From positions 3,731,001 to 3,795,000 of the forward strand of contig CP019636.1 of the NCBI GenBank assembly GCA_002163975.1: a DNA stretch of 64,000 nt, given 5' to 3'. The stretch's first letter is position 1; the number at the start of each line of letters is the position of its first letter. A program made the position numbers and the translations under genes. Below the pieces are notes generated by a model that was not told the DNA's origin, did no database searches, and saw only the letters and a program-made list of their open reading frames with translations. Of this stretch, positions 16,490-25,941 are shown piece after piece. Origin of the DNA: Nostocales cyanobacterium HT-58-2 (GTDB taxonomy: Bacteria; Cyanobacteriota; Cyanobacteriia; Cyanobacteriales; Nostocaceae).

Positions 16490-18865
16490 GTGGGCAAGTT
16501 AGTCATCTTAAAATTAGGAGAGGGAACCTTTGAACAAGGGTTTCCCGTGACTCTACAGATTGGTGATGAAAATGTCCGCCCTAGTGTGGAAATCACGGGT
16601 GAGCTTCCCCCCAACCCGGAAATTCTCCGCGATTATTACCGTTGGCAATCTCTTTATCGTAATTTAAGGTTACCATCTCGTCCTATCGGTTTACCAAAGC
16701 AACTTAACCAACCCTCCAGCCTAGAAGACTGTCAGCAGGTGAGTGAGGAATTTAAAGTACGTTTTAATACTTGGCTTGCTTCTGATTCCTTTCGTCCTAT
16801 CCGCGAGAAATGGCTGGAAAAACTCGTGCTTGCGGATAATATACGTGTGCTCATACAAACTAAGGACCTACGATTACAAAAACTCCCCTGGCATCTTTGG
16901 GATTTGTTGGAACGCTATCCCCGCGCAGAAATAGCCTTGAGTGCTCCCGCCTACGAACAGGTCAACCGAATAGTAACCACATACGATAAAGTAAAAATCT
17001 TAGCAATTTTGGGTAACAGTCAAGGAATTGATACCCAAGCAGACAAGGCGCTGCTTAATTTGTTACCCAATGCAGACATCAATTTTTTAGTTGAACCACG
17101 ATGCCAAGACCTTACTGATCAGCTATGGGAGCAACATTGGCAGATTCTATTTTTCGCCGGACACAGTTCTACTCAGGAAACGAATGAAACAGGAAAAATC
17201 TATATCAACCAAACTGAAAGTCTAACAATTGGTCAGTTAAAATATGCCTTGAGAAAGGCAGTAGAACGAGGTTTACAACTGGCAATTTTCAATTCCTGTG
17301 ATGGCTTGGGATTGGCACGGGAGTTTGCTCCTTTGCATATTCCCCAAATCATTGTTATGCGAGAACCTGTACCTGATCAGGTGGCGCAGCAATTTTTAAA
17401 GTATTTTTTGGAAGCCTTCGCGCGGGGAGACTCGTTATATTTAGCCGTAAGGCAAGCAAGAGAAAGGTTACAGGGGCTAGAAAATCAATTTCCATGCGCT
17501 ACATGGTTGCCTGTCATCTGTCAAAACCCTGCAGAGTTGCCGTTGAATTGGGGGGACTTGTGTAGAAATACAAGTAATATTCCTACATCTTTGGCTAAAA
17601 CCACCCCTGTTACAAGAATCGCAAATCGGCTTGGCTTCTCATTGCTCCTTCTAACCAGTATGGCAATGACTGGAATATTAACGGGAGTACGGTATTTGGG
17701 TGTACTGCAACCATTAGAGCTAAGTGCGTTTGACCAACTGTTACGCTTGCGTCCTCCTGAGAAACCAGACTCACGCTTACTGATTATCACTGTGACTGAA
17801 GAAGATGTGCAGGCGCAACAACAGGAAAAACCCCAGGGTTCCTTGTCAGACAAATCACTTGCCCAACTGTTAGAAAAATTAGAGACATATCAACCACAAG
17901 TTATTGGTTTGGATATATACCGAGATTATCCAGTCGGTAAGGATTATCCAGCATTGGCAGAACGGATACGAAAAAGCGATCGCTTTGTGGCGGTGTGTCA
18001 AGTCAGCGATTCCCAAGCAGAAAAACCAGGTGTGAAACCACCACCAGAAGTTTCTCCAGAGGGTCTAGGTTTTAGCGATATTGCCATAGATTCAGATAAT
18101 GTCGTTCGTCGCCATCTGTTAGCATTAACTCCCCCACCCTCATCTGCTTGTACTGCTTCCTATGCCCTGAGTGTTCAACTTGTGCTGCGTTACCTGTATG
18201 CGAAGGGAATTCAGTTGCAATTTACCCCTGATGGTGCTTGGCAATTAGGGAAGCTGACATTTAAATCGGTAGAAGCTCATACCGGAGGTTATCAAGGAGT
18301 TGACGCTTTTGGACACCAAATTTTGTTAAATTATCGTTCCTCTCCTTCCCCAGAAGCGATCGCACCACGCATTACCTTAGGACAAGTGCTAGCGGGTCAG
18401 CTAAACACCAATGCAGTCAAAGACAAAATAGTTATTATTGGCACAACAGCAGAAAGTTTTCGTGATTACTGGTTAACTCCCTACATTACTCCCCAAGGGA
18501 AATTACAGACAATACCAGGAGTATTTTTACAAGCCCAGATGGTTAGTCAACTACTCAGTGCTGCTTTGGATGGACGACCTTTGTTGTGGACTTGGTCACT
18601 TTGGGGTGAAGTGATTTGGATTTGGTGCTGGTCTTTTTTAGGCGGTTTGCTTGCTGCTTATCTGCACCGATTCACTTACTTAAGCTTGGCAGCTGGGATA
18701 GCTATTACTAGTTTATACGGTACTTGTTTTGTATTATTTGTTGTATCGAGTTGTTGGGTTCCCCTTATTCCTGCTGTGTTGGCTTTAGGAGGTAATAGTT
18801 CATTAACCGCAGCTTTCTTAAATATAAAATTCAAAATTCATAACAACACCAGGGGCGAAAAATGA
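16490..18865 (+). CDS. CHAT domain fused to a CHASE2 sensor membrane protein
   Basis: A 791-aa protein starting at GTG, with GGAG 8 bp upstream. The cytoplasmic N-terminal half is a CHAT caspase-like domain with the dyad His225 (ILFFAGHSS) and Cys270 (IFNSCDG). A transmembrane helix follows at about 385-405 (LLLLTSMAMTGILTGVRYLG). A CHASE2 extracytoplasmic sensor domain comes next, with typical phrases FDQLLRLRPPEKPDSRLLIITVTEEDV, VIGLDIYRD and GKLQTIPGVFLQAQMVSQLL. Three C-terminal transmembrane helices close the protein. CHASE2 domains sense unknown extracellular ligands and usually control kinases or cyclases; here the output would be proteolysis. It is encoded between DUF1822 and DUF928 genes and is the second CHAT protein of the locus. 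Confidence 0.9.
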   Translation: MGKLVILKLGEGTFEQGFPVTLQIGDENVRPSVEITGELPPNPEILRDYYRWQSLYRNLRLPSRPIGLPKQLNQPSSLEDCQQVSEEFKVRFNTWLASDSFRPIREKWLEKLVLADNIRVLIQTKDLRLQKLPWHLWDLLERYPRAEIALSAPAYEQVNRIVTTYDKVKILAILGNSQGIDTQADKALLNLLPNADINFLVEPRCQDLTDQLWEQHWQILFFAGHSSTQETNETGKIYINQTESLTIGQLKYALRKAVERGLQLAIFNSCDGLGLAREFAPLHIPQIIVMREPVPDQVAQQFLKYFLEAFARGDSLYLAVRQARERLQGLENQFPCATWLPVICQNPAELPLNWGDLCRNTSNIPTSLAKTTPVTRIANRLGFSLLLLTSMAMTGILTGVRYLGVLQPLELSAFDQLLRLRPPEKPDSRLLIITVTEEDVQAQQQEKPQGSLSDKSLAQLLEKLETYQPQVIGLDIYRDYPVGKDYPALAERIRKSDRFVAVCQVSDSQAEKPGVKPPPEVSPEGLGFSDIAIDSDNVVRRHLLALTPPPSSACTASYALSVQLVLRYLYAKGIQLQFTPDGAWQLGKLTFKSVEAHTGGYQGVDAFGHQILLNYRSSPSPEAIAPRITLGQVLAGQLNTNAVKDKIVIIGTTAESFRDYWLTPYITPQGKLQTIPGVFLQAQMVSQLLSAALDGRPLLWTWSLWGEVIWIWCWSFLGGLLAAYLHRFTYLSLAAGIAITSLYGTCFVLFVVSSCWVPLIPAVLALGGNSSLTAAFLNIKFKIHNNTRGEK

Positions 18866-18955
18866 ATGTAACAGATAGATTTTGAAAAGTATTGCTGCAT
18901 AAGGCTTGTATAATCTCAAATCTATAATCCAAAATTCTTTAACTTCTAATTCTCT

Positions 18956-19771
18956 ATGAAAAGCTATTGGCAAAAAATACAATTAATCACTGCATTCGGG
19001 ATGGCTTTGTTAGGAATTTTCACCTATGCTCCAATAATTGGCATGACACCAGTTTCCGCCATTCCTGTTGCATTTACGCCTCCTCCACCTCCTCCAGACA
19101 GGGGAGCAGCAGGCGATCGCGGAGGAGCTGCAAGTCGTGGTTGTGGCGTTGGTAATCAGTCTGTTGTTGCACTTATACCTATATACGAACAGACACTCAA
19201 GCAAGGAGAAACAGAAGCAGTTTCTGTGACTAAAGTTTGGGGTTTGACCACTCAAGAACATCCAACTTTTTGGTTTTTTGTCCCTTATAAAAAATCTACA
19301 ATTCATTCCATTGAGTTTGTGCTCAAAGATGAGTCAAGTAAACCAAGTCAAACTCTTTACCGAACACCAGTGACAATACCAGAAGTACCAGGAATTATTA
19401 GTATTCGCTTAAGCGCAACGACCCCCCCATTGCAAGTAGACAAAATGTATCACTGGTTTCTCAAGATGAAACTCATTTGCAATCCACAACAACCTGCAGA
19501 AGGGGAGTCTGTGGAAGGATGGGTGCAACGGGTTAATCCAAATCCTAAATTAGCAGATAGCCTGAAACAGGCAACTTCTCAGCAACGAGTAGGGCTTTAT
19601 GCTGAGAATGGTATTTGGTACGATGCTTTGACGAGTTTGGCTCAATTACGTCTTGCTAAACCTCAAGATCCAACTCTGGCAGAGGAGTGGATGAATTTGC
19701 TGAAGTCAGTAAATCTGGAGCATTTAGCCAAACAACCTCTTCTTAAATGTTGTCAAGCTAACCCTCTTTGA
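18956..19771 (+). CDS. DUF928 secreted protein
   Basis: A 271-aa protein. A signal peptide is visible (FGMALLGIFTYAPIIG, with a possible AIPVA cleavage zone), followed by a proline/glycine/arginine linker PPPPPPDRGAAGDRGGAASR. The body has the DUF928 pattern: LIPIYEQTLKQGETEAVSVTKVWGLTTQEHPTFWFFVPY and KMYHWFLKMKLICNP, then a helical C-terminus with LAEEWMNLLKSVNL. It probably works in the periplasm. It is the last gene of the rightward set and, given the consistent clustering of these families, may contact the CHASE2 sensor or the TPS substrate. No enzymatic motif is seen. Confidence 0.85.
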   Translation: MKSYWQKIQLITAFGMALLGIFTYAPIIGMTPVSAIPVAFTPPPPPPDRGAAGDRGGAASRGCGVGNQSVVALIPIYEQTLKQGETEAVSVTKVWGLTTQEHPTFWFFVPYKKSTIHSIEFVLKDESSKPSQTLYRTPVTIPEVPGIISIRLSATTPPLQVDKMYHWFLKMKLICNPQQPAEGESVEGWVQRVNPNPKLADSLKQATSQQRVGLYAENGIWYDALTSLAQLRLAKPQDPTLAEEWMNLLKSVNLEHLAKQPLLKCCQANPL

Positions 19772-19949
19772 TCTAATATTTTGGGTCACATTTGGACTTA
19801 ATTTTTGTCTAAGTCCCGTTAGGATTGATTGGGACTATTACTGACATCAAAGTTGAGCCTGTACTATGCCTAAAGATACAAGCTTTTGATCAGTGGTTTA
19901 TGGGAATGTCATTTGGGTAGAAAAATCATTATCTTCATCATCAGGGATT

Positions 19950-22343
19950 ATGCCGCAATACTTCGGACAACTGCACACAATTGAGCAAACTTGGTCAACC
20001 CTTGGAGCAGTACAAGCAATACAGCAGGATGAGCGTCATATCCTCTTCAACTGCGGTGTTCCCTGTCTGAGCATTGGTGTGCTAGCACCTAACTTAATTC
20101 GGGTACGGATGACTCCAAAGAGCGAATTTTTACCTCGTCGGTCATGGGCGGTGGCGCAGGCGGATGAAGAATGGTCTACTATACCATTTGAGGTGCGAGA
20201 AACAGCAGATGCTGTAGAAATTCAGACAGAACAGCTTCGCATCCTTGTTAACCGCAATCCCTGTCGTATCCAATGCTTCGATAAATCTGGACAACCCTTT
20301 GCTCAAGATGCAGATCCAGCGATGGGTTGGCGGACTGGTGCTGTTGCTGGGTGGAAACAAATTGAAGCCGACGAACATTTCTATGGCTTTGGTGAACCCA
20401 CTGGTTTGCTTGATCAGATCTCCAAAGTGAGAACTAACTGGACAACAGATGCAGTAGATTTCGGCATCCTCACAGACAATATGTATCAAGCGATTCCGTT
20501 TTTTATCGCTTTGCGTCCAAAAGTGGGGTACGGGATCTTCTTCAATACCACTTTTTGGAGCCAGTTCGATCTTGGTGCAAAGCAACCTGGTGTTTGGCGC
20601 ATGGAGACACGAGGAGAAGAACTAGATTATTACATTATTTATGGTCCTGAACCCGCAAAAATTATCGATACCTACACCCAGCTAACCGGACGGATGCCAA
20701 TGCCGCCCCGATGGTCGCTAGGATACCAGCAGTGTCGCTGGAGTTACCTGTCACAAGATGTAGTACGCAAATTGGCTTGGGAATTTCGTCAGCGCCGCAT
20801 TCCCTGCGATGCTATTTATCTGGATATTGACTATATGAACGGGTATCGGATTTTTACCTGGAGTCCCAAGCGCTTCGCTAATCCCAAAGAATTGATCCAA
20901 GACCTCAAACAGGATGGCTTCAAGGTCGTGCCAATTTCTGAGCCTGGGGTCAAGTACGATCCTGAAGCAGATTATCAAACCTTCGACGAGGGAGTCAAAA
21001 ACGACTATTTTATCCGCAAAAGTAACGGTCAATTGTTTCATGGCTACGCTTGGCCAGAGAAAGCAGTTTTTCCCGACTTTATGCGCCCTGAAGTCAGAGA
21101 TTGGTGGGGAAATTTGCAAAAAAACCTAACCGATGTTGGTGTTGCTGGTATCTGGAACGATATGAATGAACCTGCACTTGATGACCGACCATTCGGCGAC
21201 CCCGGCAACAAGATTTCGTTTCCTCTCGACGCCCCCCAGGGACCTGCTGATGACAAAACAAACCATGCGGAAACTCATAACATTTACGGGTTGATGATGG
21301 CACAAGCATCTTATCAAGGGGTAGAAAAGTCACGCCCAACAGAGCGTTGTTTCTTCTTGACTCGTGCTGGTTTCGCTGGTATTCAACGCTGGTCAGCTGT
21401 GTGGACGGGTGATAATCAATCTCTGTGGGAACACTTGGAAATGTCCATACCGATGCTCTGTAACTTGGGTCTATCAGGCATCGCCTTTGTAGGTGCAGAT
21501 ATTGGGGGGTTTGCAGGTAATGCAACGGCTGAACTATTTGCTCGTTGGATGCAATTAGGAATACTTTACCCTTTGATGCGGGGACACTCGGCACTCACAA
21601 CAGTACAACATGAGCCTTGGGCATTTGGTGACAAGGTCGAGAAAATTTGCCGCGAGTACATCGAACTTCGTTACCAATTACTACCCTACATTTACAGTCT
21701 AGTCTGGGAAGCTGCAACCACTGGCGCACCAATTCTGCGTCCCCTGCTCTATCATTTTCCCCATGACCCGAAGACCTTCACCCTTGCTGATCAGCTCATG
21801 CTTGGTCCTTCATTACTAGCAGCACCAATTTATCGTCCTGGCATTGAACACCGTGCCGTGTACTTGCCAGAAGGTCGTTGGTACGACTGGTGGAGTGGCG
21901 AGGCAATTGATGGTTCAACCCCCATTCTCGCACACGCACCCCTAGAGCGAATGCCGTTATATGTCCGTGCTGGCTCGATAATTCCCATGGCACCAGTCAT
22001 GCAATACGTAGATGAATGTCCTTTAGACCAACTGAGGCTGAGGGTTTGGATGGGTACAGGTGAGTTTACTTTTTATGAAGATGACGGTCATTCCTTAGAC
22101 TACAAAACTGGAGCTTTTTGCACAACAACTTACCGCGTTTCTTCACAAGACCAACAAATCATTGTTGAAATTGGCGCACGAGAAGGTAACTTTTCACCTG
22201 CGGCGCGTGAAACCATTGTAGAATTGGTTGGCGTTGGTGAAGAGCGCTTTGTTGATGATGGTACAGCACGTCAGTTCACGTTTTCAACTGACGGGGTGAC
22301 AAGTACCCCAAAAGGTGTGCTGGGTCAACAGGAGACCAAATGA
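19950..22343 (+). CDS. Glycoside hydrolase family 31 alpha-glucosidase
   Basis: About 797 aa from ATG 19950 (MPQYFGQLHT). An in-frame GTG at 19893 would add 19 poorly conserved residues; neither start has a strong ribosome binding site. The N-terminal beta sandwich runs to about residue 240 and the (beta/alpha)8 barrel covers about 240-590. The barrel holds the GH31 nucleophile motif GIWNDMNEP and an acid/base region FVGADIGGF; DIDYMNGYRIFTW is also typical. These enzymes release glucose or related sugars from non-reducing alpha-linked ends. No signal peptide is seen, so it is probably cytoplasmic. A glycogen-debranching gene lies 1.5 kb downstream, which suggests a role in turnover of alpha-glucans. 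Confidence 0.93.
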   Translation: MPQYFGQLHTIEQTWSTLGAVQAIQQDERHILFNCGVPCLSIGVLAPNLIRVRMTPKSEFLPRRSWAVAQADEEWSTIPFEVRETADAVEIQTEQLRILVNRNPCRIQCFDKSGQPFAQDADPAMGWRTGAVAGWKQIEADEHFYGFGEPTGLLDQISKVRTNWTTDAVDFGILTDNMYQAIPFFIALRPKVGYGIFFNTTFWSQFDLGAKQPGVWRMETRGEELDYYIIYGPEPAKIIDTYTQLTGRMPMPPRWSLGYQQCRWSYLSQDVVRKLAWEFRQRRIPCDAIYLDIDYMNGYRIFTWSPKRFANPKELIQDLKQDGFKVVPISEPGVKYDPEADYQTFDEGVKNDYFIRKSNGQLFHGYAWPEKAVFPDFMRPEVRDWWGNLQKNLTDVGVAGIWNDMNEPALDDRPFGDPGNKISFPLDAPQGPADDKTNHAETHNIYGLMMAQASYQGVEKSRPTERCFFLTRAGFAGIQRWSAVWTGDNQSLWEHLEMSIPMLCNLGLSGIAFVGADIGGFAGNATAELFARWMQLGILYPLMRGHSALTTVQHEPWAFGDKVEKICREYIELRYQLLPYIYSLVWEAATTGAPILRPLLYHFPHDPKTFTLADQLMLGPSLLAAPIYRPGIEHRAVYLPEGRWYDWWSGEAIDGSTPILAHAPLERMPLYVRAGSIIPMAPVMQYVDECPLDQLRLRVWMGTGEFTFYEDDGHSLDYKTGAFCTTTYRVSSQDQQIIVEIGAREGNFSPAARETIVELVGVGEERFVDDGTARQFTFSTDGVTSTPKGVLGQQETK

Positions 22344-22515
22344 TGGTAAAAAAAAGATAGCTCAAGTGCAATTTGATGTCGCACATGGAGAAAGTCGCAT
22401 TTGATGACTATAAAAATATTTAGATTCTTGAAAATTGGTCGTTTCTGCAAGCCACAGGCAGTAATTTGGAAGCTAATTGCAGCTAATTAGCTTTACAAAA
22501 CCTGGGAAGTCTCAA

Positions 22516-23145
22516 ATGTTATACAAACAATTTATTTGTTGGTGCCAACATTGGTGCCAACAATGGTTACGTTCTATCGTGGTAAGTATTGCTCCCAAAG
22601 TCCTGGTAACGATTTGTCTAACGGCTGGCGTGTTAGGCATCTTGGGAAGCAATGCTCCTATGAGTCATGCTCAAGTTGTTTCTCCAACTTCTGTTGTCCT
22701 CAATACTCAAGTGGTCAGCATTAACAGGCACATCCAAAATCACCACACAGCATTAAAAGCAACAGTACCAAATGTCACTGTGTATCGCAGTCCCGACTGT
22801 CGCTGTTGTGGTGGGTGGATTAACCATTTAAAGGCACATGGTTTTGAAATCAAAGACTTTCCCACACCTGACATCGAAGCAGTAAAACAAAAGTACAACG
22901 TACCGGATAACTTGGCATCTTGCCATACAGCAATTATTGATGGATATGTTGTGGAAGGACACGTGCCAGCACTAGATGTTAAACGACTGCTTCAAGAAAA
23001 GCCACATTGGGTTGGTTTATCTGTTCCCCAAATGCCTGTGGGCACTCCTGGGATGGAGATGGGCAATCAAAAAGACCCATTTACTGTGTTTTCCTTTGAT
23101 AACAAAAGCACAGTTGGGGTATTTAATAGGTACCCGTCCTCTTGA
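22516..23145 (+). CDS. DUF411 metal-binding periplasmic protein
   Basis: About 209 aa from ATG 22516, with GGAAG 7 bp upstream. A hydrophobic stretch at about 30-50 (ICLTAGVLGILGSNAPMSHAQ) looks like an export signal. The mature part has the DUF411 core: VTVYRSPDCRCCGGWINHLKAHGF, with a C-x-CC metal-binding cysteine cluster. This continues to SCHTAIIDGYVVEGHVPALDVKRLL and GLSVPQMPVGTPGME. DUF411 proteins are linked to copper and other metals. The multicopper oxidase 3.6 kb downstream fits a metal-handling neighbourhood, but they are not in one operon. Confidence 0.85.
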   Translation: MLYKQFICWCQHWCQQWLRSIVVSIAPKVLVTICLTAGVLGILGSNAPMSHAQVVSPTSVVLNTQVVSINRHIQNHHTALKATVPNVTVYRSPDCRCCGGWINHLKAHGFEIKDFPTPDIEAVKQKYNVPDNLASCHTAIIDGYVVEGHVPALDVKRLLQEKPHWVGLSVPQMPVGTPGMEMGNQKDPFTVFSFDNKSTVGVFNRYPSS

Positions 23146-23297
23146 TATCTGAGCAATACTTCTCGGTTAAAGGAGAAAGAGAAAAAGGGTGCATATTTGA
23201 ATTTACCTCCAGAAGCCGTGGGCTTTCTGCTTTAATTGCTGTAAGTTTTACCGATGCGATCGCGATACACCAGCTCAGTGGCGACAACGTCTTGATC

Positions 23298-23507
23298 TTA
23301 AAAATTGTTCAACTCAACCTCAAAGGTTTGTCCTCCAATCATCACCTTGTCGCCCAATACTAATTTCCGTCCTCGTCGGGTTTCAATTGCACCATTAACT
23401 TTGACATCACCTCCTTGAATGAGAAGCTTAGCTTGTCCACCAGTGGGTGCTACACCCACTAATTTCAAAAACTGGTCGAGTTTAATCGTGTTGCCACTTG
23501 TCTCCAT
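23298..23507 (-). CDS. S4-domain RNA-binding protein (YbcJ-like)
   Basis: A 69-aa protein from ATG at 23505-23507 (METSGNTIKLDQFLK). A longer frame from a TTG at 23618 would add 37 unrelated residues and is not preferred. Almost the whole protein is an S4 RNA-binding fold: IKLDQFLKLVGVAPTGGQAKLLIQGGDVKVNG, then ETRRGRKLVLGDKV. Small S4 proteins of this type bind structured RNA and are linked to ribosome or tRNA biology. It is single and transcribed against its neighbours. The upstream 340 bp hold no other gene. Confidence 0.85.
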   Translation of the reverse strand: METSGNTIKLDQFLKLVGVAPTGGQAKLLIQGGDVKVNGAIETRRGRKLVLGDKVMIGGQTFEVELNNF

Positions 23508-23847
23508 AACTTTTGTTGCACGAAAACTTAATTGTATGCTTGCTAGCCTGAGCCATACATCCCTAGCTGGTGTAGGAATAGGAACACCTACTGACTTTTT
23601 TTTCAACAGTCTTTTCAAAAGCTTACAACGGCTTATATAGTGATACTAAGTTGCGTTTAAACACAAGATAAAAAGTATACCAAACCTAAAAGACACAGAG
23701 AAAGAGTAAAAAGAGAAAAAAATCTCTGTTTAATTGTGAGTCATTGAGCAAAGAATCCCACGGCTTTTGACGGGGATGAGCACAAAGTGCAATCTTCACG
23801 TAGCCATGGAAGTCTCAAAAAAATAATACAAAAAGGATGATGGGACT
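23508..23847. other. Intergenic stretch with a MITE-end-like motif
   Basis: No gene recognised. ATACTAAGTTGCGTTT at 23643-23658 matches the outer right end of the repeat inserted in the hemagglutinin gene (reverse complement of 3347-3362) for 12 nt. A matching opposite end was not found, so this may be a solo end. Confidence 0.4.
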
Positions 23848-25854
23848 GTGATCCTCGATTTTGGGCGTGAAATTTGTGGTAATTTTGATGCAGCCGTAGC
23901 CCGGGAATGGTTAGTCACTAATGGTACTGGTAGCTATGCATCTGGCACTGTAGCAGGCGTGTTAACACGTCGGTATCACGGCTTGCTGGTTGCAGCGCTA
24001 AAACCCCCTTTGGGGCGATCGCTACTATTAACTAAGTTGGATGAAACGGCTTTGTATGGCAATCTTGCCTATGCGCTTTATACCAACCACTGGGCAAGTG
24101 GAACAGTCGAGCCCCACGGATATAGATATCTTGAGCGTTTTTATCTTGAGGACACAATTCCAGTATGGCGTTTTGCCTGTGCAGATGCTCTGTTGGAGAA
24201 ACGAGTTTGGATGCAACCAGGAGCCAATACAACCTACATCCGCTACGACTTGTACCGGGCAACTCAACCATTGACGCTCACGGTGAAAGCACTCGTGAAC
24301 TATCGCGATTACCACGGTGATACTCATGCAGAGAATTGGCAGATGGCGATTGCACCGATTGAGCATGGACTTTGTGTCACTGCGTTTTCTGGTGCTGTAC
24401 CTCTGTATCTGTTGATAGATCACGGTGAGGCAGAACCAGCACACGAGTGGTACTCTGACTTTGAGTTAGCAGTTGAGCGTTTCCGGGGGTTGAGCGATCG
24501 CGAGGATCACCTCCATGCTGGAACATTCCATGTCACTCTCCAGCCAGGACAATCCTTCACAGTCGTTGCTAGCACTGAGAGCAATCCAGGATTAGATAGT
24601 ACCGCAGCCCTCAACAAGCGTCGTCACCATGAGCAGGAGCTAATTAACCTTTGGCAAAATACGCGTCCGGTGAATTCCAGTCAAGCACCCCAGTGGATAG
24701 AACACCTGGTTCTAGCAGCAGATCAATTCATCGTGAACCGCCCACTTTCTGATACGCCCAATGGCAAGAGCATCATCGCAGGTTACCCTTGGTTTGGTGA
24801 TTGGGGAAGGGACACGATGATTAGCTTACCGGGTTTAACCCTTTCAACAGGTCGTCCAGAGATAGCGCGTCCAATTCTGCAAACCTTTGCTCGGTTTGTA
24901 GACCAAGGGATGCTGCCCAATCGCTTTCCTGATGCAGGGGAACAACCAGAATACAACACTGTAGATGGCACTTTGTGGTATTTCGAGGCAATTCGAGCAT
25001 ACTATGCGGCAACAAAAGATGATGATTTGCTCAGCGAACTTTTCCCTGTGCTCGCAGACATTGTGGATTGGCATATTCGTGGCACACGTTACAACATTCA
25101 CTTAGACCCTGAAGACGGTTTGTTGTATGCAGGTGAAGCAGGTGTACAACTGACTTGGATGGATGCCAAAGTTGATGATTGGGTTATCACACCTCGCATT
25201 GGCAAACCTATAGAAGTCAATGCTCTGTGGTACAACGCTCTGCAAACAATGGCAAAGTTTGCTCATCAACTGGGTAAACCTCATCAAGAGTACGAAGCAA
25301 TGGCACAGCAAGTACTCACAAGATTCTCGCGGTTTTGGAACGACAACTTGGGCTATTGCTACGACGTACTAGATAGTCCTGATGGTGATGACGATTCGTT
25401 GCGACCAAACCAAATTTTTGCTGTGTCACTGCCCACTGTAGAGTCAAATGGCTATCCGTTTTTACTGACACCTGCGCAACAGCAGGGAGTGGTGAATGCA
25501 TGTTCGCGTCTGTTGTTAACTTCCTATGGATTGCGCTCTCTTACTCCGACTCACCCCCAGTACCAGGGTCATTACGGTGGCAATTCTCTCCAGCGAGATA
25601 GTGCTTATCATCAAGGACCTGTGTGGGCATGGCTGCTTGGTCCTTTTGTTCTCGCTCACTTGCGTGTTTTCAAAAACCCTGCTCTAGCTCGCAGTTTCCT
25701 AGAACCAATCGCAAACCATCTTCACTCTCACGGCTTAGGTAGCATCAGTGAAATTTTTGAGGGCGATGCACCAATAACTCCTCGTGGTTGCATTGCTCAG
25801 GCTTGGTCTGTGGCAGAGGTGTTGAGGGCTTGGGTAGCAGTGGAACATTTTTGA
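23848..25854 (+). CDS. Glycogen-debranching enzyme (amylo-alpha-1,6-glucosidase family)
   Basis: A 668-aa protein starting at GTG after an AAAAGGATGATGGGA purine run. The N-terminal domain (GREICGNFDAAVAREWLVTNGTGSYASGT, then RRYHGLLVAAL) is the glycogen-debranching-enzyme N-terminal module. The C-terminal (alpha/alpha)6-barrel has YPWFGDWGRDTMISLPGL, FPDAGEQPEYNTVDGTLW and QLTWMDAKVDDW, with acidic residues placed as in amylo-1,6-glucosidases. It would hydrolyse alpha-1,6 branch points of glycogen. No signal peptide. Its neighbours include a GH31 alpha-glucosidase, and a GH13-CBM20 enzyme lies at 41.4 kb. Confidence 0.92.
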   Translation: MILDFGREICGNFDAAVAREWLVTNGTGSYASGTVAGVLTRRYHGLLVAALKPPLGRSLLLTKLDETALYGNLAYALYTNHWASGTVEPHGYRYLERFYLEDTIPVWRFACADALLEKRVWMQPGANTTYIRYDLYRATQPLTLTVKALVNYRDYHGDTHAENWQMAIAPIEHGLCVTAFSGAVPLYLLIDHGEAEPAHEWYSDFELAVERFRGLSDREDHLHAGTFHVTLQPGQSFTVVASTESNPGLDSTAALNKRRHHEQELINLWQNTRPVNSSQAPQWIEHLVLAADQFIVNRPLSDTPNGKSIIAGYPWFGDWGRDTMISLPGLTLSTGRPEIARPILQTFARFVDQGMLPNRFPDAGEQPEYNTVDGTLWYFEAIRAYYAATKDDDLLSELFPVLADIVDWHIRGTRYNIHLDPEDGLLYAGEAGVQLTWMDAKVDDWVITPRIGKPIEVNALWYNALQTMAKFAHQLGKPHQEYEAMAQQVLTRFSRFWNDNLGYCYDVLDSPDGDDDSLRPNQIFAVSLPTVESNGYPFLLTPAQQQGVVNACSRLLLTSYGLRSLTPTHPQYQGHYGGNSLQRDSAYHQGPVWAWLLGPFVLAHLRVFKNPALARSFLEPIANHLHSHGLGSISEIFEGDAPITPRGCIAQAWSVAEVLRAWVAVEHF

Positions 25855-25941
25855 GTATTTTAACTGATTGACAAGAAATCCCGTCAATCTTGTCCTAATT
25901 CACCGCAGTATCATAACCTCCAGAACCTCCTCAAGACAAAA

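Noticed and set aside
23142-23363. Plus-strand ORF of 73 codons after the DUF411 gene
   Set aside because: It has no family character and overlaps the S4 gene on the other strand.
25866-25889. Terminator after the debranching enzyme (GATTGAC...GTCAATC)
   Set aside because: The stem is weak, competes with an alternative pairing (GACAAGA/TCTTGTC) and has no U-run.
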